Shown here one piece after another: positions 10,692 to 20,672 of a DNA stretch of 64,000 nucleotides (positions within the stretch are counted from its first letter, which is position 1; each line of letters begins with the position of its first letter). This DNA comes from Streptomyces sp. SW4 (GTDB taxonomy: Bacteria > Actinomycetota > Actinomycetes > Streptomycetales > Streptomycetaceae). The notes below the pieces were generated by a model, which saw nothing but the letters and a program-made list of their open reading frames with translations, did not search any database and was not told the DNA's origin. The stretch spans positions 5,453,001 through 5,517,000 of the forward strand of contig QKWM01000004.1 in assembly GCA_003248315.1 (NCBI GenBank). Direction: 5' to 3'. The position numbers were made by a program, and so were the translations under genes.

Positions 10692-11425
10692 CTAGGCGCG
10701 CAGCGCCGACGCCGGCCCCATCACCACGACCGGCTTCTTCTCCGGGTCCAGGGCGCGCAGCAACGCACGCATGTGCTCCCGGTGCAGGGACAGACACGCG
10801 TTGGTCGGGCCGCCGTGGTCCACATGGACCCAGACCCCGCCGCCCCGGCCGGCGCCGAGGGGCCGGCGCTTGTCCAGCGGGGTCCTGCCCGGCACCCGGT
10901 TGTAGTCGATGGCGACCACGTAGTCGAACGAGCCCTCCAGCGGCTCCCCGAGGTGGCCGGTGCCCGAGATGGCGAACTCCGGGTCCTGGTCGTAGGGGAG
11001 CCGGGTCCCCGGTCGGGCAGCCGTCCGCCCGCGTCGCGCAGCCCGAACACACCGATCGGGGTGCGCAGGTCACCGGCGCGGTGGTCGCGTGTCCAGCCCC
11101 GCAGACCGTTGTGGGCGGGCCAGGGCCCGGCGACCGCGCGCCAGCCCCGGGCCGGGTCCTTCTCGTACAGGACCGCGTCGGCCCCGGCGGTGTTCACGGT
11201 CGTGCCCTCGACGAGCAGGACCTGCCGGGCCTCCTCGGGACGCGGGTCCGCATCGTGGGACCGAGACCGGGCAGCGGCCGGGCCGACGGCGCCGGGGGAG
11301 CGGCGGGGCGCGGGAGGCCGGGCCCGCGGCGGAGGCGTCCCCGGCCGCGGCGCACAGCCCGCCGAGAGCGCCCCGGTGCACAGGACAGCGCTGATCACGA
11401 AGGTCAGGGCCTTCCGGACGGTCAT
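10692..11425 (-). CDS. secreted YkuD-type L,D-transpeptidase (one frameshift)
   Basis: A cell-envelope protein of 244 residues after repair. The N-terminal signal (TVRKALTFVISAVLCTGALSAGC) ends in a lipobox-like SAGC, so it is exported and possibly lipid-anchored, although residue -3 is atypical for a lipobox. A Pro/Arg-rich linker precedes the YkuD catalytic fold: TPIGVFGLRDAGG, then FDYVVAIDYNR and VWVHVDHGGPTNACLSLHREHM. The putative nucleophile Cys lies in TNACLSL rather than the canonical SHGC. The family cross-links peptidoglycan 3-3 or attaches lipoproteins. One base is lost near 11011 (CCCGGGG context). GGAGG precedes ATG 11425. Confidence 0.8.
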
Positions 11426-11626
11426 ACAACCTCCGACTCCGAGGGTGGACACCTCATTGCTTGACCACCCGGCGGCCGGTTGCGCCGCTCTTCGCGTCCG
11501 GGTCCCCGTACGGCCCAGGCCGCGCGGGCACGGCGGGGACGCGGGGAGTGGCCCGAGTCACATGGCGTACCACGGGTGTCACCGACACGATGGTCTTCCG
11601 TCACCGGCAGGCCGAAGGGATCACCG
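11426..11626. other. intergenic region upstream of pyc
   Basis: A divergent spacer between the transpeptidase and pyc. TTGACC at 11461-11466 is a possible -35 element, but no convincing -10 is seen. I see no strong inverted repeat or RNA element. Confidence 0.3.
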
Positions 11627-14600
11627 ATGTTCCGCAAGGTGCTGGTAGCCAACCGCGGGAGATCGCGATTCGCGCGTTCCGCGCGGGCTACGAGCTGGGC
11701 GCCCGAACCGTCGCCGTCTTCCCCCACGAGGACCGCAACTCACTGCACCGGTTGAAGGCCGACGAGGCCTACGAGATCGGGCAGCCCGGCCATCCCGTCC
11801 GGGCCTACCTCTCGGTGGCGGAGATCGTGCGCGCCGCCCGCCGGGCGGGAGCGGACGCCGTGTACCCGGGGTACGGCTTCCTGTCCGAGAACCCCGACCT
11901 GGCGCGGGCCTGCGAGGAGGCGGGCATCACCTTCGTCGGGCCCGGCGCCGACATCCTGGAGCTGACCGGCAACAAGGCGCGTGCCGTGGCCGCCGCCCGC
12001 GCCGCCGGCGTACCGGTCCTCGGTCCTCCGCGCCCTCCACCGACGTGGACGAACTCGTCCGCGCCGCCGACGACATCGGCTTCCCCGTGTTCGTCAAGGC
12101 CGTCGCCGGCGGCGGCGGGCGCGGCATGCGCCGCGTGGAGGACCCCGCCCACCTGCGCGAGGCCATCGAGGCCGCGTCCCGGGAGGCCGCGTCCGCGTTC
12201 GGCGACGCCACCGTCTTCCTGGAGAAGGCCGTCGTCGAACCCCGCCACATCGAGGTGCAGATCCTCGCCGACGGAGACGGCAACGTCATCCACCTGTTCG
12301 AACGGGACTGCTCGGTGCAGCGCCGCCACCAGAAGGTGATCGAGCTGGCGCCCGCGCCCAACCTCGACCCGGAGCTGCGCGAGCGCATCTGCGCCGACGC
12401 CGTCCGCTTCGCCCGGCAGATCGGCTACCGCAACGCCGGGACCGTGGAGTTCCTCCTCGACCGGGACGGCAACCACGTCTTCATCGAGATGAACCCGCGC
12501 ATCCAGGTCGAGCACACGGTCACCGAAGAGGTCACCGACGTCGACCTGGTCCAGGCCCAGCTGCGCATCGCCGCCGGCGAGACCCTCGCCGACCTCGGCC
12601 TCTCCCAGGAGTCCGTCACCCTGCGCGGGGCCGCGCTGCAGTGCCGGATCACCACCGAGGACCCGGCCAACGGCTTCCGCCCGGACACCGGGCGGATCAG
12701 CGCCTACCGCTCGCCCGGCGGCTCCGGCATCCGTCTCGACGGCGGCACCACCCACGCGGGCACGGAGATCAGCGCCCACTTCGACTCGATGCTGGTCAAG
12801 CTCACCTGCCGGGCCGGGACTTCGCCACCGCCGTCGGCCGTGCCCGGCGCGCCGTGGCCGAGTTCCGCATCCGCGGCGTGGCCACCAACATCCCCTTCCT
12901 CCAGGCCGTGCTGGACGACCCGGACTTCCGGGCCGGCCGGGTCACCACCTCCTTCATCGAGCAGCGCCCCGAACTGCTCACCGCCCGCCACTCCGCCGAC
13001 CGCGGCACCAAGCTGCTGACGTACCTCGCCGACGTCACCGTGAACAAGCCGCACGGCGAACGGCCCCACCTCGTCGACCCGATGACGAAGCTTCCGCCGC
13101 TGCCCGCCGGCGAACCCCGGCCGGCTCCCGGCAGCGGCTCGCCGAACTCGGCCCCGACGGCTTCGCCCGCTGGCTGCGCGAGTCGCCCACCATCGGCGTC
13201 ACCGACACCACCTTCCGCGACGCCCACCAGTCGCTGCTGGCGACCCGGGTGCGCACCAAGGACATGCTCGCCGTCGCCCCGGTCGTGGCCCGCACCCTGC
13301 CCGGGCTGCTGTCGCTGGAGTGCTGGGGCGGCGCCACCTACGACGTCGCCCTGCGCTTCCTCGCCGAGGACCCGTGGGAGCGCCTGGCGGCCCTGCGCGA
13401 GGCCGTGCCGAACCTCTGCCTCCAGATGCTGCTGCGCGGCCGGAACACCGTGGGCTACACGCCGTACCCGACCGAGGTGACCGACGCCTTCGTCCAGGAG
13501 GCGGCGGCCACCGGCATCGACATCTTCCGCATCTTCGACGCCCTCAACGACGTCGACCAGATGCGGCCCGCCATCGACGCCGTACGGGAGACCGGCACGG
13601 CCGTCGCGGAGGTCGCCCTGTGCTACACCGGCGACCTCTGTGACCCCGCCGAGCGGCTGTACACCCTGGACTACTACCTGCGCCTGGCCGAGCGGATCGT
13701 GGCCGCGGGCGCCCATGTGCTGGCGATCAAGGACATGGCGGGCCTGCTGCGCGCCCCGGCCGCCGCGACCCTGGTGTCCGCGCTGCGCCGGGAGTTCGAC
13801 CTGCCGGTGCACCTGCACACCCACGACACCGCCGGCGGGCAGCTCGCCACGTACCTGGCCGCGATCCAGGCCGGCGCCGACGCCGTCGACGGCGCGGTCG
13901 CGTCGATGGCCGGCACCACCTCCCAGCCCTCCCTCTCGGCGATCGTCGCCGCCACCGACCACTCCGCCCGGCCGACCGGCCTCGACCTCCAGGCCGTCGG
14001 CGACCTCGAGCCGTACTGGGAGAGCGTCCGCAAGGTCTACGCCCCCTTCGAGGCGGGCCTCGCCTCGCCGACCGGCCGCGTCTACCACCACGAGATCCCC
14101 GGCGGCCAGCTGTCCAACCTGCGCACCCAGGCGATCGCCCTCGGCCTCGGCGACCGGTTCGAGGACATCGAGGCCATGTACGCCGCCGCCGACCGGATGC
14201 TCGGCCGCCTGGTGAAGGTCACCCCGTCGTCCAAGGTGGTCGGCGACCTGGCCCTCCATCTGGTGGGCGCCGGCGTGTCCCCGGCGGACTTCGAGGCCGA
14301 CCCGGGCGGTACGACATCCCCGACTCCGTCATCGGCTTCCTGCGGGGCGAGCTGGGCACCCCGCCCGGCGGCTGGCCCGAGCCGTTCCGCAGCAAGGCGC
14401 TCGCCGGCCGCGCGGAGGCCAAGCCGGTGCGGGAGCTGTCCGCCGACGACCGCGAGGGCCTGGCCAAGGACCGCCGGGCGACGCTGAACCGCCTGCTGTT
14501 CCCCGGTCCGACGCGCGAGTTCGAGACACACCGCGACACCTTCGGCGACACCAGCGTCCTGGACAGCAAGGACTTCTTCTACGGGCTGCGCCCCGGCAAC

Positions 14601-14995
14601 GAGTACACCGTCGACCTCGAACCCGGCGTCCGGCTGCTCATCGAGCTGCAGGCCATCGGCGACGCCGACGAGCGCGGCATGCGGACCGTGATGTCGTCCC
14701 TGAACGGGCAGCTGCGCCCGATCCAGGTCCGCGACCGGGCCGCCGCCTCCGACGTCCCCGTCACCGAGAAGGCCGACCGGACCGACCCGCGGCACGTCGC
14801 CGCGCCGTTCGCCGGGTGGTGACCCTGGCCGTGGCCGAGGGCGACGCGGTGGAGGCCGGGGCCACGGTGGCGACCATCGAGGCGATGAAGATGGAGGCCG
14901 CGATCACCGCGCCGCGGTCCGGCACGGTGGCGCGGCTGGCCATCAACCGCGTCCAGCAGGTCGAGGGCGGCGACCTCCTGGTCGAACTCGCCTGA
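11627..14995 (+). CDS. pyc: pyruvate carboxylase (six frameshifts)
   Basis: ATP- and biotin-dependent anaplerotic enzyme converting pyruvate and bicarbonate to oxaloacetate. Restoring six bases in G/C runs (about 11657, 12022, 12811, 13116, 14304 and 14815) gives 1124 residues, normal for single-chain Pyc. Domains in order: biotin carboxylase with ATP-grasp (KVLVANRGEIAIRAFRA at the start, KAVAGGGGRGMR, MNPRIQVEHTVTEE); carboxyltransferase TIM barrel (TDTTFRDAHQSLLATR, ECWGGATYDVALRFL, HLHTHDTAGG); and the biotin carrier with the target Lys in EAMKMEAAI near residue 1089. AAGGGA precedes ATG 11627. It appears monocistronic, with a strong hairpin just downstream. Six breaks in one essential-type gene argue for sequencing error rather than decay. 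Confidence 0.96.
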
Positions 14996-15019
14996 TCCGC
15001 CCGCCCCCCCGCGGCACCA

Positions 15020-15063
15020 GGACGGGGCCGGTCACCCCTCGGCGGCGGTGGCCGGCCCCGTCC
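15020..15063 (+). terminator. strong terminator after pyc
   Basis: A 17-bp stem (GGACGGGGCCGGTCACC against GGTGGCCGGCCCCGTCC, one G-U pair) with a 10-nt loop, 24 nt after the pyc stop. Confidence 0.8.
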
Positions 15064-15239
15064 GCGCCGTGCTCCCGGCACGACGCCGCGGCACCCCCGG
15101 CCGCGACGACGGGGGGCCGGCGGGCGGAAACGTGAGCACCGCCACGTCCGTGCGAAGCGGGTACGGGTGTGCGACGAGTGACGGATGGGCAGGCACAGGC
15201 TGGCGGGGGAGGATCACGTGTGTGTGCTGGGGAGAAGCT

Positions 15240-16537
15240 GTGCGTGTGTGCGTCATCGGTGCGGGGCTGTCGGGACTGGCTGTGGCCCACGCCCTCAAGG
15301 ACCGCGGCATCGGGTTCGTCTGCCTGGAGCGGGCCGCCGACGTCGGCGGCATCTGGCGTCAGCCGGAGGCCGGTGAACGCGGCCCGGGCTACCGGTCGCT
15401 GCACCTGAACACCGCCAAACAGCTCACCGGCTACGCCGACTTCCCCATGCCGGACAGCTACCCGCTCTACCCCCGGCACAGCGACGTCGCCGCCTACCTG
15501 CGCTCCTTCGCCCAGTGGGCCGGCGTCCTCGACGACATCGAACTGCGCACCGAGGTGCGCTCGGTGCGGCAGGACGCGGCGGGCACCTGGACGGTGGTCA
15601 GCCGCGCCGCCGACGGCACCGAGGCCACCCGGCGGTTCGAGCACGTGATCGTCGCCTCCGGGCACCACACCGAGCCGTCCCTGCCCGACCCGCTCCCGCC
15701 GGGCGCCCCCTCCTTCACCGGCAGGATCCTGCACTCCCTCGACTACCGCGACGGCGGCGACTTCGCCGGTCAGCGCGTCGTCGTGGTCGGCCTGGGCGCC
15801 TCGGCCGTGGACATCGCCACCGACCTCTCCCGGCACGCCGGACGGACGCTGCTGTCGGTGCGCCGCGGCCTGCACATCGTGCCCAAGCAGCTCTTCGGCA
15901 TGTCCGTCGACCTCATCGCCGACGCGCCGTGGTGGGGAAGATGTCCTTCGCCGAACAGCGCCGGTTCGTGGAGCAGGCGCTCCTCGTCGCCCGCGGCCGG
16001 CTCGCGGACTACGGCCTGCCCGAGCCCGACCACCCGGTCTTCTCCTCGGCCGTGACCATCTCGGACGAGATCCTCAGCCGCATCCGGCACGGCGCCGTCG
16101 TCCCGAAACCCGCCATCGCCTCCTTCGACCGCGACCGGGTCGTCTTCGGCGACGGGACCACCGAACCGGCGGACGCGGTCGTCTACTGCACCGGCTTCCG
16201 GATGGCGTTCCCGTTCCTGCCCGACGGCTGCCCGCTCGGCCCGGACGGCTCGGTGGAGCTGTACAAGCGGGTCGTCGCACCGGACCGGCCCGGCCTGTAC
16301 TTCGCCGGCCTGGTGCGGCCCGTCGGCGCCATCACCCGGCTCGTGGAGGCACAGGCCCGCTGGCTGGCGGACATCGTCGACGGCGTCGCCGCCCTGCCGT
16401 CCGCGGAGGCCATGCGCGAGGAGATCGACACCTACCTCGACGGCATCGCCCGGCGCTACGGCCGCACCCAGGGCGCCTCGATCCAGGTCGACGTCGGCCC
16501 CTACCTGGGCGAGCTGCGGGAACTCGTGGGCGTCTGA
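15240..16537 (+). CDS. flavin-containing monooxygenase (one frameshift)
   Basis: FAD/NADPH-dependent monooxygenase, 432 residues after restoring one G in the run near 15937. The FAD site is VIGAGLSGLAVAHAL (residues about 5-19), followed by GGIWRQ. The FMO signature F-x-G-x-x-x-H-x-x-x-Y occurs as FTGRILHSLDY. The NADPH site is VVVVGLGASAVDIATDL, and the ATG-like motif appears as YCTGFRMAF. GTG 15240 has GGGGAG five bases upstream. It converges on a tryptophan-type dimethylallyltransferase. In S. coelicolor a comparable pair (SCO7467/SCO7468, from memory) converts tryptophan to a dimethylallyl-indole-acetonitrile, the FMO oxidising the amino group to an oxime. The same role is inferred here. 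Confidence 0.88.
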
Positions 16538-16581
16538 CCGGGTGCACCGCCCGGCGCCGCGCCCGCCCGCGCGGACGGGCG

Positions 16582-16614
16582 CGAGGCTCCCGGTCCGCCC
16601 TGCCGGGAGCCTCG
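16582..16614. terminator. bidirectional terminator between FMO and prenyltransferase
   Basis: A perfect 12-bp stem (CGAGGCTCCCGG with its complement) and 9-nt loop lie exactly between the two convergent genes. Confidence 0.8.
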
Positions 16615-16619
16615 TCGCG

Positions 16620-17745
16620 TCAGCCCACCGGTTCCGCCAGGCGCGCCCCCCGGCCGGCGGGCGGCCGCACCGCGTACGCCTCCGAGGACACGTACGCCGT
16701 CACCCGCGGCGGCCGGCCGTGCTGGTGGGCCAGCGCCAGGTAGGCGATCAGGCCCACCCCGTCCTCGGGCCGCCGCCGTGTCACGGCGGCCAGGGACCGG
16801 GCGAGGACACCGGAGTCCAGGCCGAGCCGGCGCAGCGCGCTCACCGCCCGCGCCAGCGCCTCCCCGTCGTGCCGGGCATAGTCGCGCACCGGCACGTGCA
16901 GGGTGAAGCCGGTCGGCCGCGCCGCCTCGGCGTCGGTGAAGGAGTGGCAGGTCAGGCCCGGGCGCCGGGCCAGCCGCGCGTCGTCGGTGCCGGCACCCGC
17001 GGCGGTACGGAAGAACTCCTCGACGAGCGCGGGCTGGGGGCCGCCGTCCATGCGGGACAACCGCCCGGCGCGCACCGCCGTGAGGCCGTCGTGACGCAGG
17101 TAGACCTTGGCCCGCGGCTCCTCCCAGTCCCCGAGGTCCAGCGCGAAGAACGGATACCCGTCGGCCTCGGGAGGACGGCGGCGGCCCGCCCGTGCCCCAG
17201 CCGCCGCAACGCCTCGCGCACCGTGGCGGAGGCGTGCCCGGGGCCGGACGCCGCCGGGTTGAGGTACACCTTGACCTTCGGCACGCCTCCCGGACGCAGC
17301 TCCAGCGCGCACCACAGGGCCAGCGGGCCCTGGGGGAGCCGGGCAGGAACAGGTCCAGCAGGCCGTCCAGCGCCGCGGTGGAGAAGTTCCAGCGCTCCGC
17401 CATCGCCCGGACGGCGGCGAGCCCCGCACGGCCGGCGGCCGCCAGGCTGCCTGCGCCGCAGCCTGGTTCCACCAGCACCCGCAGGGCCGGGTCCGCGCCC
17501 CGCTGGAACGACAGCGAGAACTCGACGGGAGTGTGGTCGTCGGACAGGAAGGTGCGGTTGGCGGGCGGCAGGTCCAGCGGCCGCCCGGACACCGGGCCCA
17601 AGGTGTCGGTGAGGACCCGGGCGTAGGTCTCGGCGTCGGCGTCGGACAGCCCGACGACCGCGCACAGCCGCCGCAACTGGCCGCCGGTCAGTGCGCCGAG
17701 AGTCTGGGTGCCGGGCTCCGCGCGACCGGCCGGGGCGGCGGTCAC
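16620..17745 (-). CDS. aromatic prenyltransferase, tryptophan dimethylallyltransferase family (two frameshifts)
   Basis: A soluble ABBA-barrel prenyltransferase of the DMATS family, transferring dimethylallyl from DMAPP to an indole, probably tryptophan. The repaired length is about 375 residues. Family landmarks are LALWCALELRPGG followed by KVKVYLNPAASG, FALDLGDWEEPRAKVYLRHDG, FTLHVPVRDYARHDGEAL, and the terminal GLIAYLALAHQHGRPPRVTAYVSSEAY. The paired K-x-Y strands contribute to the diphosphate shield. Bases are missing from GGG near 17340 and CCCC near 17170. The start is uncertain: GTG 17745 has a weak GGGTGG, whereas ATG 17790 sits directly after an inverted repeat. It is downstream of the conservon P450 on the same strand and convergent with the FMO, its likely pathway partner. 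Confidence 0.87.
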
Positions 17746-17793
17746 GGGGCCACCCGGTGCCGGGCCCGGCCGGCGGCGCCGGGCGCACATGAG

Positions 17794-17819
17794 GATACCC
17801 GCCTGGATGGGCGGGTATC
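17794..17819 (-). promoter_or_regulatory. inverted repeat upstream of the prenyltransferase
   Basis: A perfect 10-bp inverted repeat, GATACCCGCC with its complement and a 6-nt loop, lies just upstream of the prenyltransferase start region. It could be a repressor operator or a leader hairpin affecting initiation. The remaining spacer to the P450 gene (17820-17969) shows no clear promoter. Confidence 0.5.
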
Positions 17820-17969
17820 TGGGGTCTCACCGGCAGGAAAGCAGCGTTCGTGGATATGGGGTCCACGACACCTCCTTCACCTCGTAAGCAACTCGAATGC
17901 CGCGTTGCTCACTACCCCTGCGGTCGAACCATCATGCGAATGGGGCAGGTTGGGAGGGTGTTGCGCATA

Positions 17970-19317
17970 TCACCGTGTGAGCCAGTTGAGGAACTGGCTC
18001 CACCGGCCCGTGCGGGCCGGAGCGGCCTGCGCGTCCGCCGCCCGGTCCTGCCCGGACGCGGCCGGCACGGACCCGCCGGACGACCGCCGCGCGGGCTGCA
18101 CCGGCGTGAAGCGGGCGGGAAGGGTCGCCAGCGCCCGGTTGAACGGGCCCGGACGCCACGTCAGGCTGTCCTCGGGCACCGCGAGCTGGAGGTCGGGAAG
18201 CTCGTTGAAGAGGTTCTCGATCGCCGTGACCGTGATGTGCCGTGCCGGTTCCTTCGACGGGCACGCGTGCGGGCCCGCGCTCCACGCCAGGTGCGCCCGG
18301 TTGCTGCCGGCCTGGCGCGAGGCCGTCAGCGCCGGGCCGGTGTTGGCCGCGGCGAAGCTCACCAGCACCAGGTCACCGGCCTGGAGCTGCTGCCCGGCGA
18401 ACTCCATGTCGGTGGCCGGGTAGTGCGGCGCGTAGTTCGCCATGGGCGGGTTCTCCCACAGCGTGTCGTCGAGGGCCTCGTCGATCAAACCGCCCTCGTG
18501 GCGTACCGGTCGTGGGTGAGCAGCCGGTGCAGCGTGTTGCCGATGAGGTTGCGCAGCGGTTCGGCGCCCGCCCCCAGCAGCAGCGCGAGCTGGTGGACCA
18601 TCTCCTCGTCGTCCAGCCCGGCCTCATGGGCCATCAGCCACGAGGTCACGTCGTCGCCGGGCCTGCCCCGCTTGAGCTCGACGAGCTCTCCACCGCCTGG
18701 AACAGCACCTCGGTGGCCTTGTCGGCGTTGACCCCGTCGAACATGCCGGAGATGCCGAACAGGACCCGGTCGCCGATGCCGGCGGGGCAGCCGAACAGCT
18801 CGTTGAACACGAACAGCGGCAGCTGCTTGGCGTAGTCCCCGAGCAGGTCGGCCGAACCGCGGGAGCCGAACTGCGCGATGAGGTAGGCCGAGATCTGCTC
18901 GGTGCTGCGGGTCAGCCGGCGGGTGTCGACCCGGGCCATGCTGTCCGTGACCGCCTGACGCAGCCGCAGATGGTCGGCGCCGTCGGCGAACATGCAGTTC
19001 GGCCGGTAGGCCAGCAGCGGGGCGACCGGGCTGTCCGGACCCACCTTGCCCTCGGCGAAGGCCCGCCAGCGCCGCGCGTCCTTGCGGAAGGAGGCCGGGT
19101 CCTGCAGCAGTTGCAGCGCCGCCGCGTAGTCGGTGACCAGGGTCGCCTCCACGCCCGGAGCCAGCTCGACGGGAGCGGCGGGCCCGTAGTGGCGCAGGAA
19201 CGCGTAGTAGCCCTGCGGGTCGGCGGCGAACTCCGGTCCGTGCAGCGGCACCCGGCCGCCGGAGCCGTGGGCCGGGCAGCCGGGGGGCGGCGCCGGGGCG
19301 TTGTCGTGGGCGTCCAT
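17970..19317 (-). CDS. cvnE: conservon cytochrome P450, CYP157-like, lacking ExxR (two frameshifts)
   Basis: P450 heme protein of 449 residues after repair near 18493 and 18688. The heme-thiolate Cys is present in AHLAWSAGPHACPSKEPAR. Two usually universal features are missing. The K-helix ExxR is replaced by a DDTLW segment (DEALDDTLWENPP), and the I-helix acid-alcohol pair is altered, AGxDT becoming AGAEP. CYP157 members of Streptomyces conservons are known to lack ExxR, so this fits that family rather than indicating a sequence error. It is last in the conservon, 15 nt after cvnD, and its start overlaps none. A regulatory or redox-sensing role has been proposed for such P450s. The substrate is unknown. 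Confidence 0.88.
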
Positions 19318-19332
19318 GTCTGCTCTCAGCTC

Positions 19333-19926
19333 CTAGCGGGCGCGGTCCAGCAAATAGCGGACGAGTGTGGTCAGCGCGGCGGCCGACGACTGCTCGTCCC
19401 GGGCGTCGCAGGTGACGACGGGCGTGTCGTCCAGCAGGTCCAGCGCCTCGCGCAGCGCCCGTTCGTCGCGCGGCGGCGCGCCGTCGAAGTGGTTGACGGC
19501 GATGGCGTAGTCGAGCCCGTAGTGCTCGATGAGGTCGATCACCGGGAAGGAGTCGGCCAGCCGCTCGGGGTCCACGAGCACCAGGGCGCCGAGCGCGCCC
19601 CGGGCCATGTCCTCCCACATCTGCACGAAGCGCTGCTGGCCCGGGGTGCCGAAGAGGTAGAGGACCACGCGGTCGCTGATGGTCAGCCGGCCGAAGTCCA
19701 TGGCCACCGTGGTGGTGGTCTTGCCCTGCACCCCTTTGAGATCGTCGACCGACTCGGCCGCCCGGGTCATCGTCTCCTCGGTGGACAGCGGCTCGATCTC
19801 GGAGATCGACCCGATGAACGTCGTCTTGCCCACCGCGAAGTGCCCGACGACGAGGATCTTCACCGCGGTCTGGGTCGCCCCGGCGCGGACGTAGGCCTGC
19901 TCATCCAAACTTGGCGCGGAGCCCAT
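19333..19926 (-). CDS. cvnD: conservon small GTPase CvnD
   Basis: A 197-residue Ras-like GTP-binding protein, part of the membrane-associated conservon complex that resembles eukaryotic GPCR signalling. The P-loop is VVGHFAVGKTTF (about residues 25-36), switch II is FGTPGQQRF with GTPG in place of DxxG, and NHFDG occupies the NKxD position, all normal variants for this bacterial group. ATG 19926 lies inside the 3' end of cvnC (26-nt overlap), indicating translational coupling. The gene is intact. It presumably cycles GTP under control of CvnB and CvnC and signals to unknown targets. Confidence 0.92.
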   Translation of the reverse strand: MGSAPSLDEQAYVRAGATQTAVKILVVGHFAVGKTTFIGSISEIEPLSTEETMTRAAESVDDLKGVQGKTTTTVAMDFGRLTISDRVVLYLFGTPGQQRFVQMWEDMARGALGALVLVDPERLADSFPVIDLIEHYGLDYAIAVNHFDGAPPRDERALREALDLLDDTPVVTCDARDEQSSAAALTTLVRYLLDRAR

Positions 19927-20274
19927 TGAGCACCTCCTCCAGGATCTCCTTGTCGGCGAGGTGGGCGCGGGCCACCGGCGGGCGGGTCACCACATGGCCG
20001 CCCTCGACGAGGGAGGCCAGCAGGATCCGCACCACGCCCAGGGGCAGCCGGGTGTGCCCGGCGATCTCGGCGACCGAGAGGTACCCGGCGGAGCACAGCT
20101 CCAGCAGGCTGCGCTCCTCGGGGGACAGCCGGACCGGGCGCCTGCCGTCCTCGGGGCCGCGGTGACCAGCGTGATGAGCGAGAGCTGCTCCTCGTCGGGC
20201 AGCTCGCGGCCCTTGGTGATGACGTACGGCCGCACCAGCTCCGCGGCCTCCGGCTCCCAGGCGTCGTGGGTCAT
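19901..20274 (-). CDS. cvnC: conservon DUF742 protein CvnC (one frameshift)
   Basis: A 124-residue DUF742 protein after restoring one C in the run near 20153-20156. The N-terminal part (WEPEAAELVRPYVITKGR) is followed by a winged-helix-like segment (LSPEERSLLELCSAGYLSVAEIAGHTRLPLGVVRILLASL) and ends NGLRAKFG. It is the third component of the conservon, presumed to bind CvnA or CvnD. The start ATG overlaps the cvnB stop as ATGA and its own end overlaps cvnD, so expression is tightly coupled. Confidence 0.9.
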
Positions 20275-20672
20275 GAGCGGGTGCCGAGGTTCTCGCGCGG
20301 CGGGGTGGTCAGCTCCTTGCCGAGCCGGGCGACGAGCTGCTGCATCCGGAAGGTGATGTCCGCCATGTCGACGTCCGGGGAGGCGGACACCCCGAGATAG
20401 GCGCCCTCGCCCGCGGAGATCAGGAAGACCCAGCCGCCGTCGAACTCGACCAGGGTCTGCCGCCACCGCTGGTGCGGGTCCTCGCAGAAGAACCCGAGGG
20501 TGCGGCTGAGCGACTGGACGCCGCTCATCGCCGCGGCGACCCGGTCCGCGTCATCCTTGTCGAAGTCCTTGGTCCGGGCCATCAGCAGCCCGTCGGCGGA
20601 TATCAGGACCGCGTGCAGGGCCCCGGGAATCTCCAGCGCGCTGTCGAGCATCCATGACAGATCGTCCTTCAC
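20271..20672 (-). CDS. cvnB: conservon roadblock/LC7 protein CvnB
   Basis: An intact 133-residue roadblock/LC7-fold protein (LSWMLDSALEIPGALHAVLISADGLLMA at the start, then VEFDGGWVFLISAGEGAYLGV). In bacteria such proteins act as GTPase-activating or scaffolding partners of MglA/CvnD-type GTPases. The GTG start overlaps the presumed cvnA stop (GTGA) and its own stop overlaps cvnC. It is part of the cvnA-B-C-D-E operon. Confidence 0.93.
   Translation of the reverse strand: MKDDLSWMLDSALEIPGALHAVLISADGLLMARTKDFDKDDADRVAAAMSGVQSLSRTLGFFCEDPHQRWRQTLVEFDGGWVFLISAGEGAYLGVSASPDVDMADITFRMQQLVARLGKELTTPPRENLGTRS

Noticed and set aside
15020..15063. Riboswitch or structured RNA after pyc
   Set aside because: A simple long hairpin just after a stop codon is explained as a terminator.
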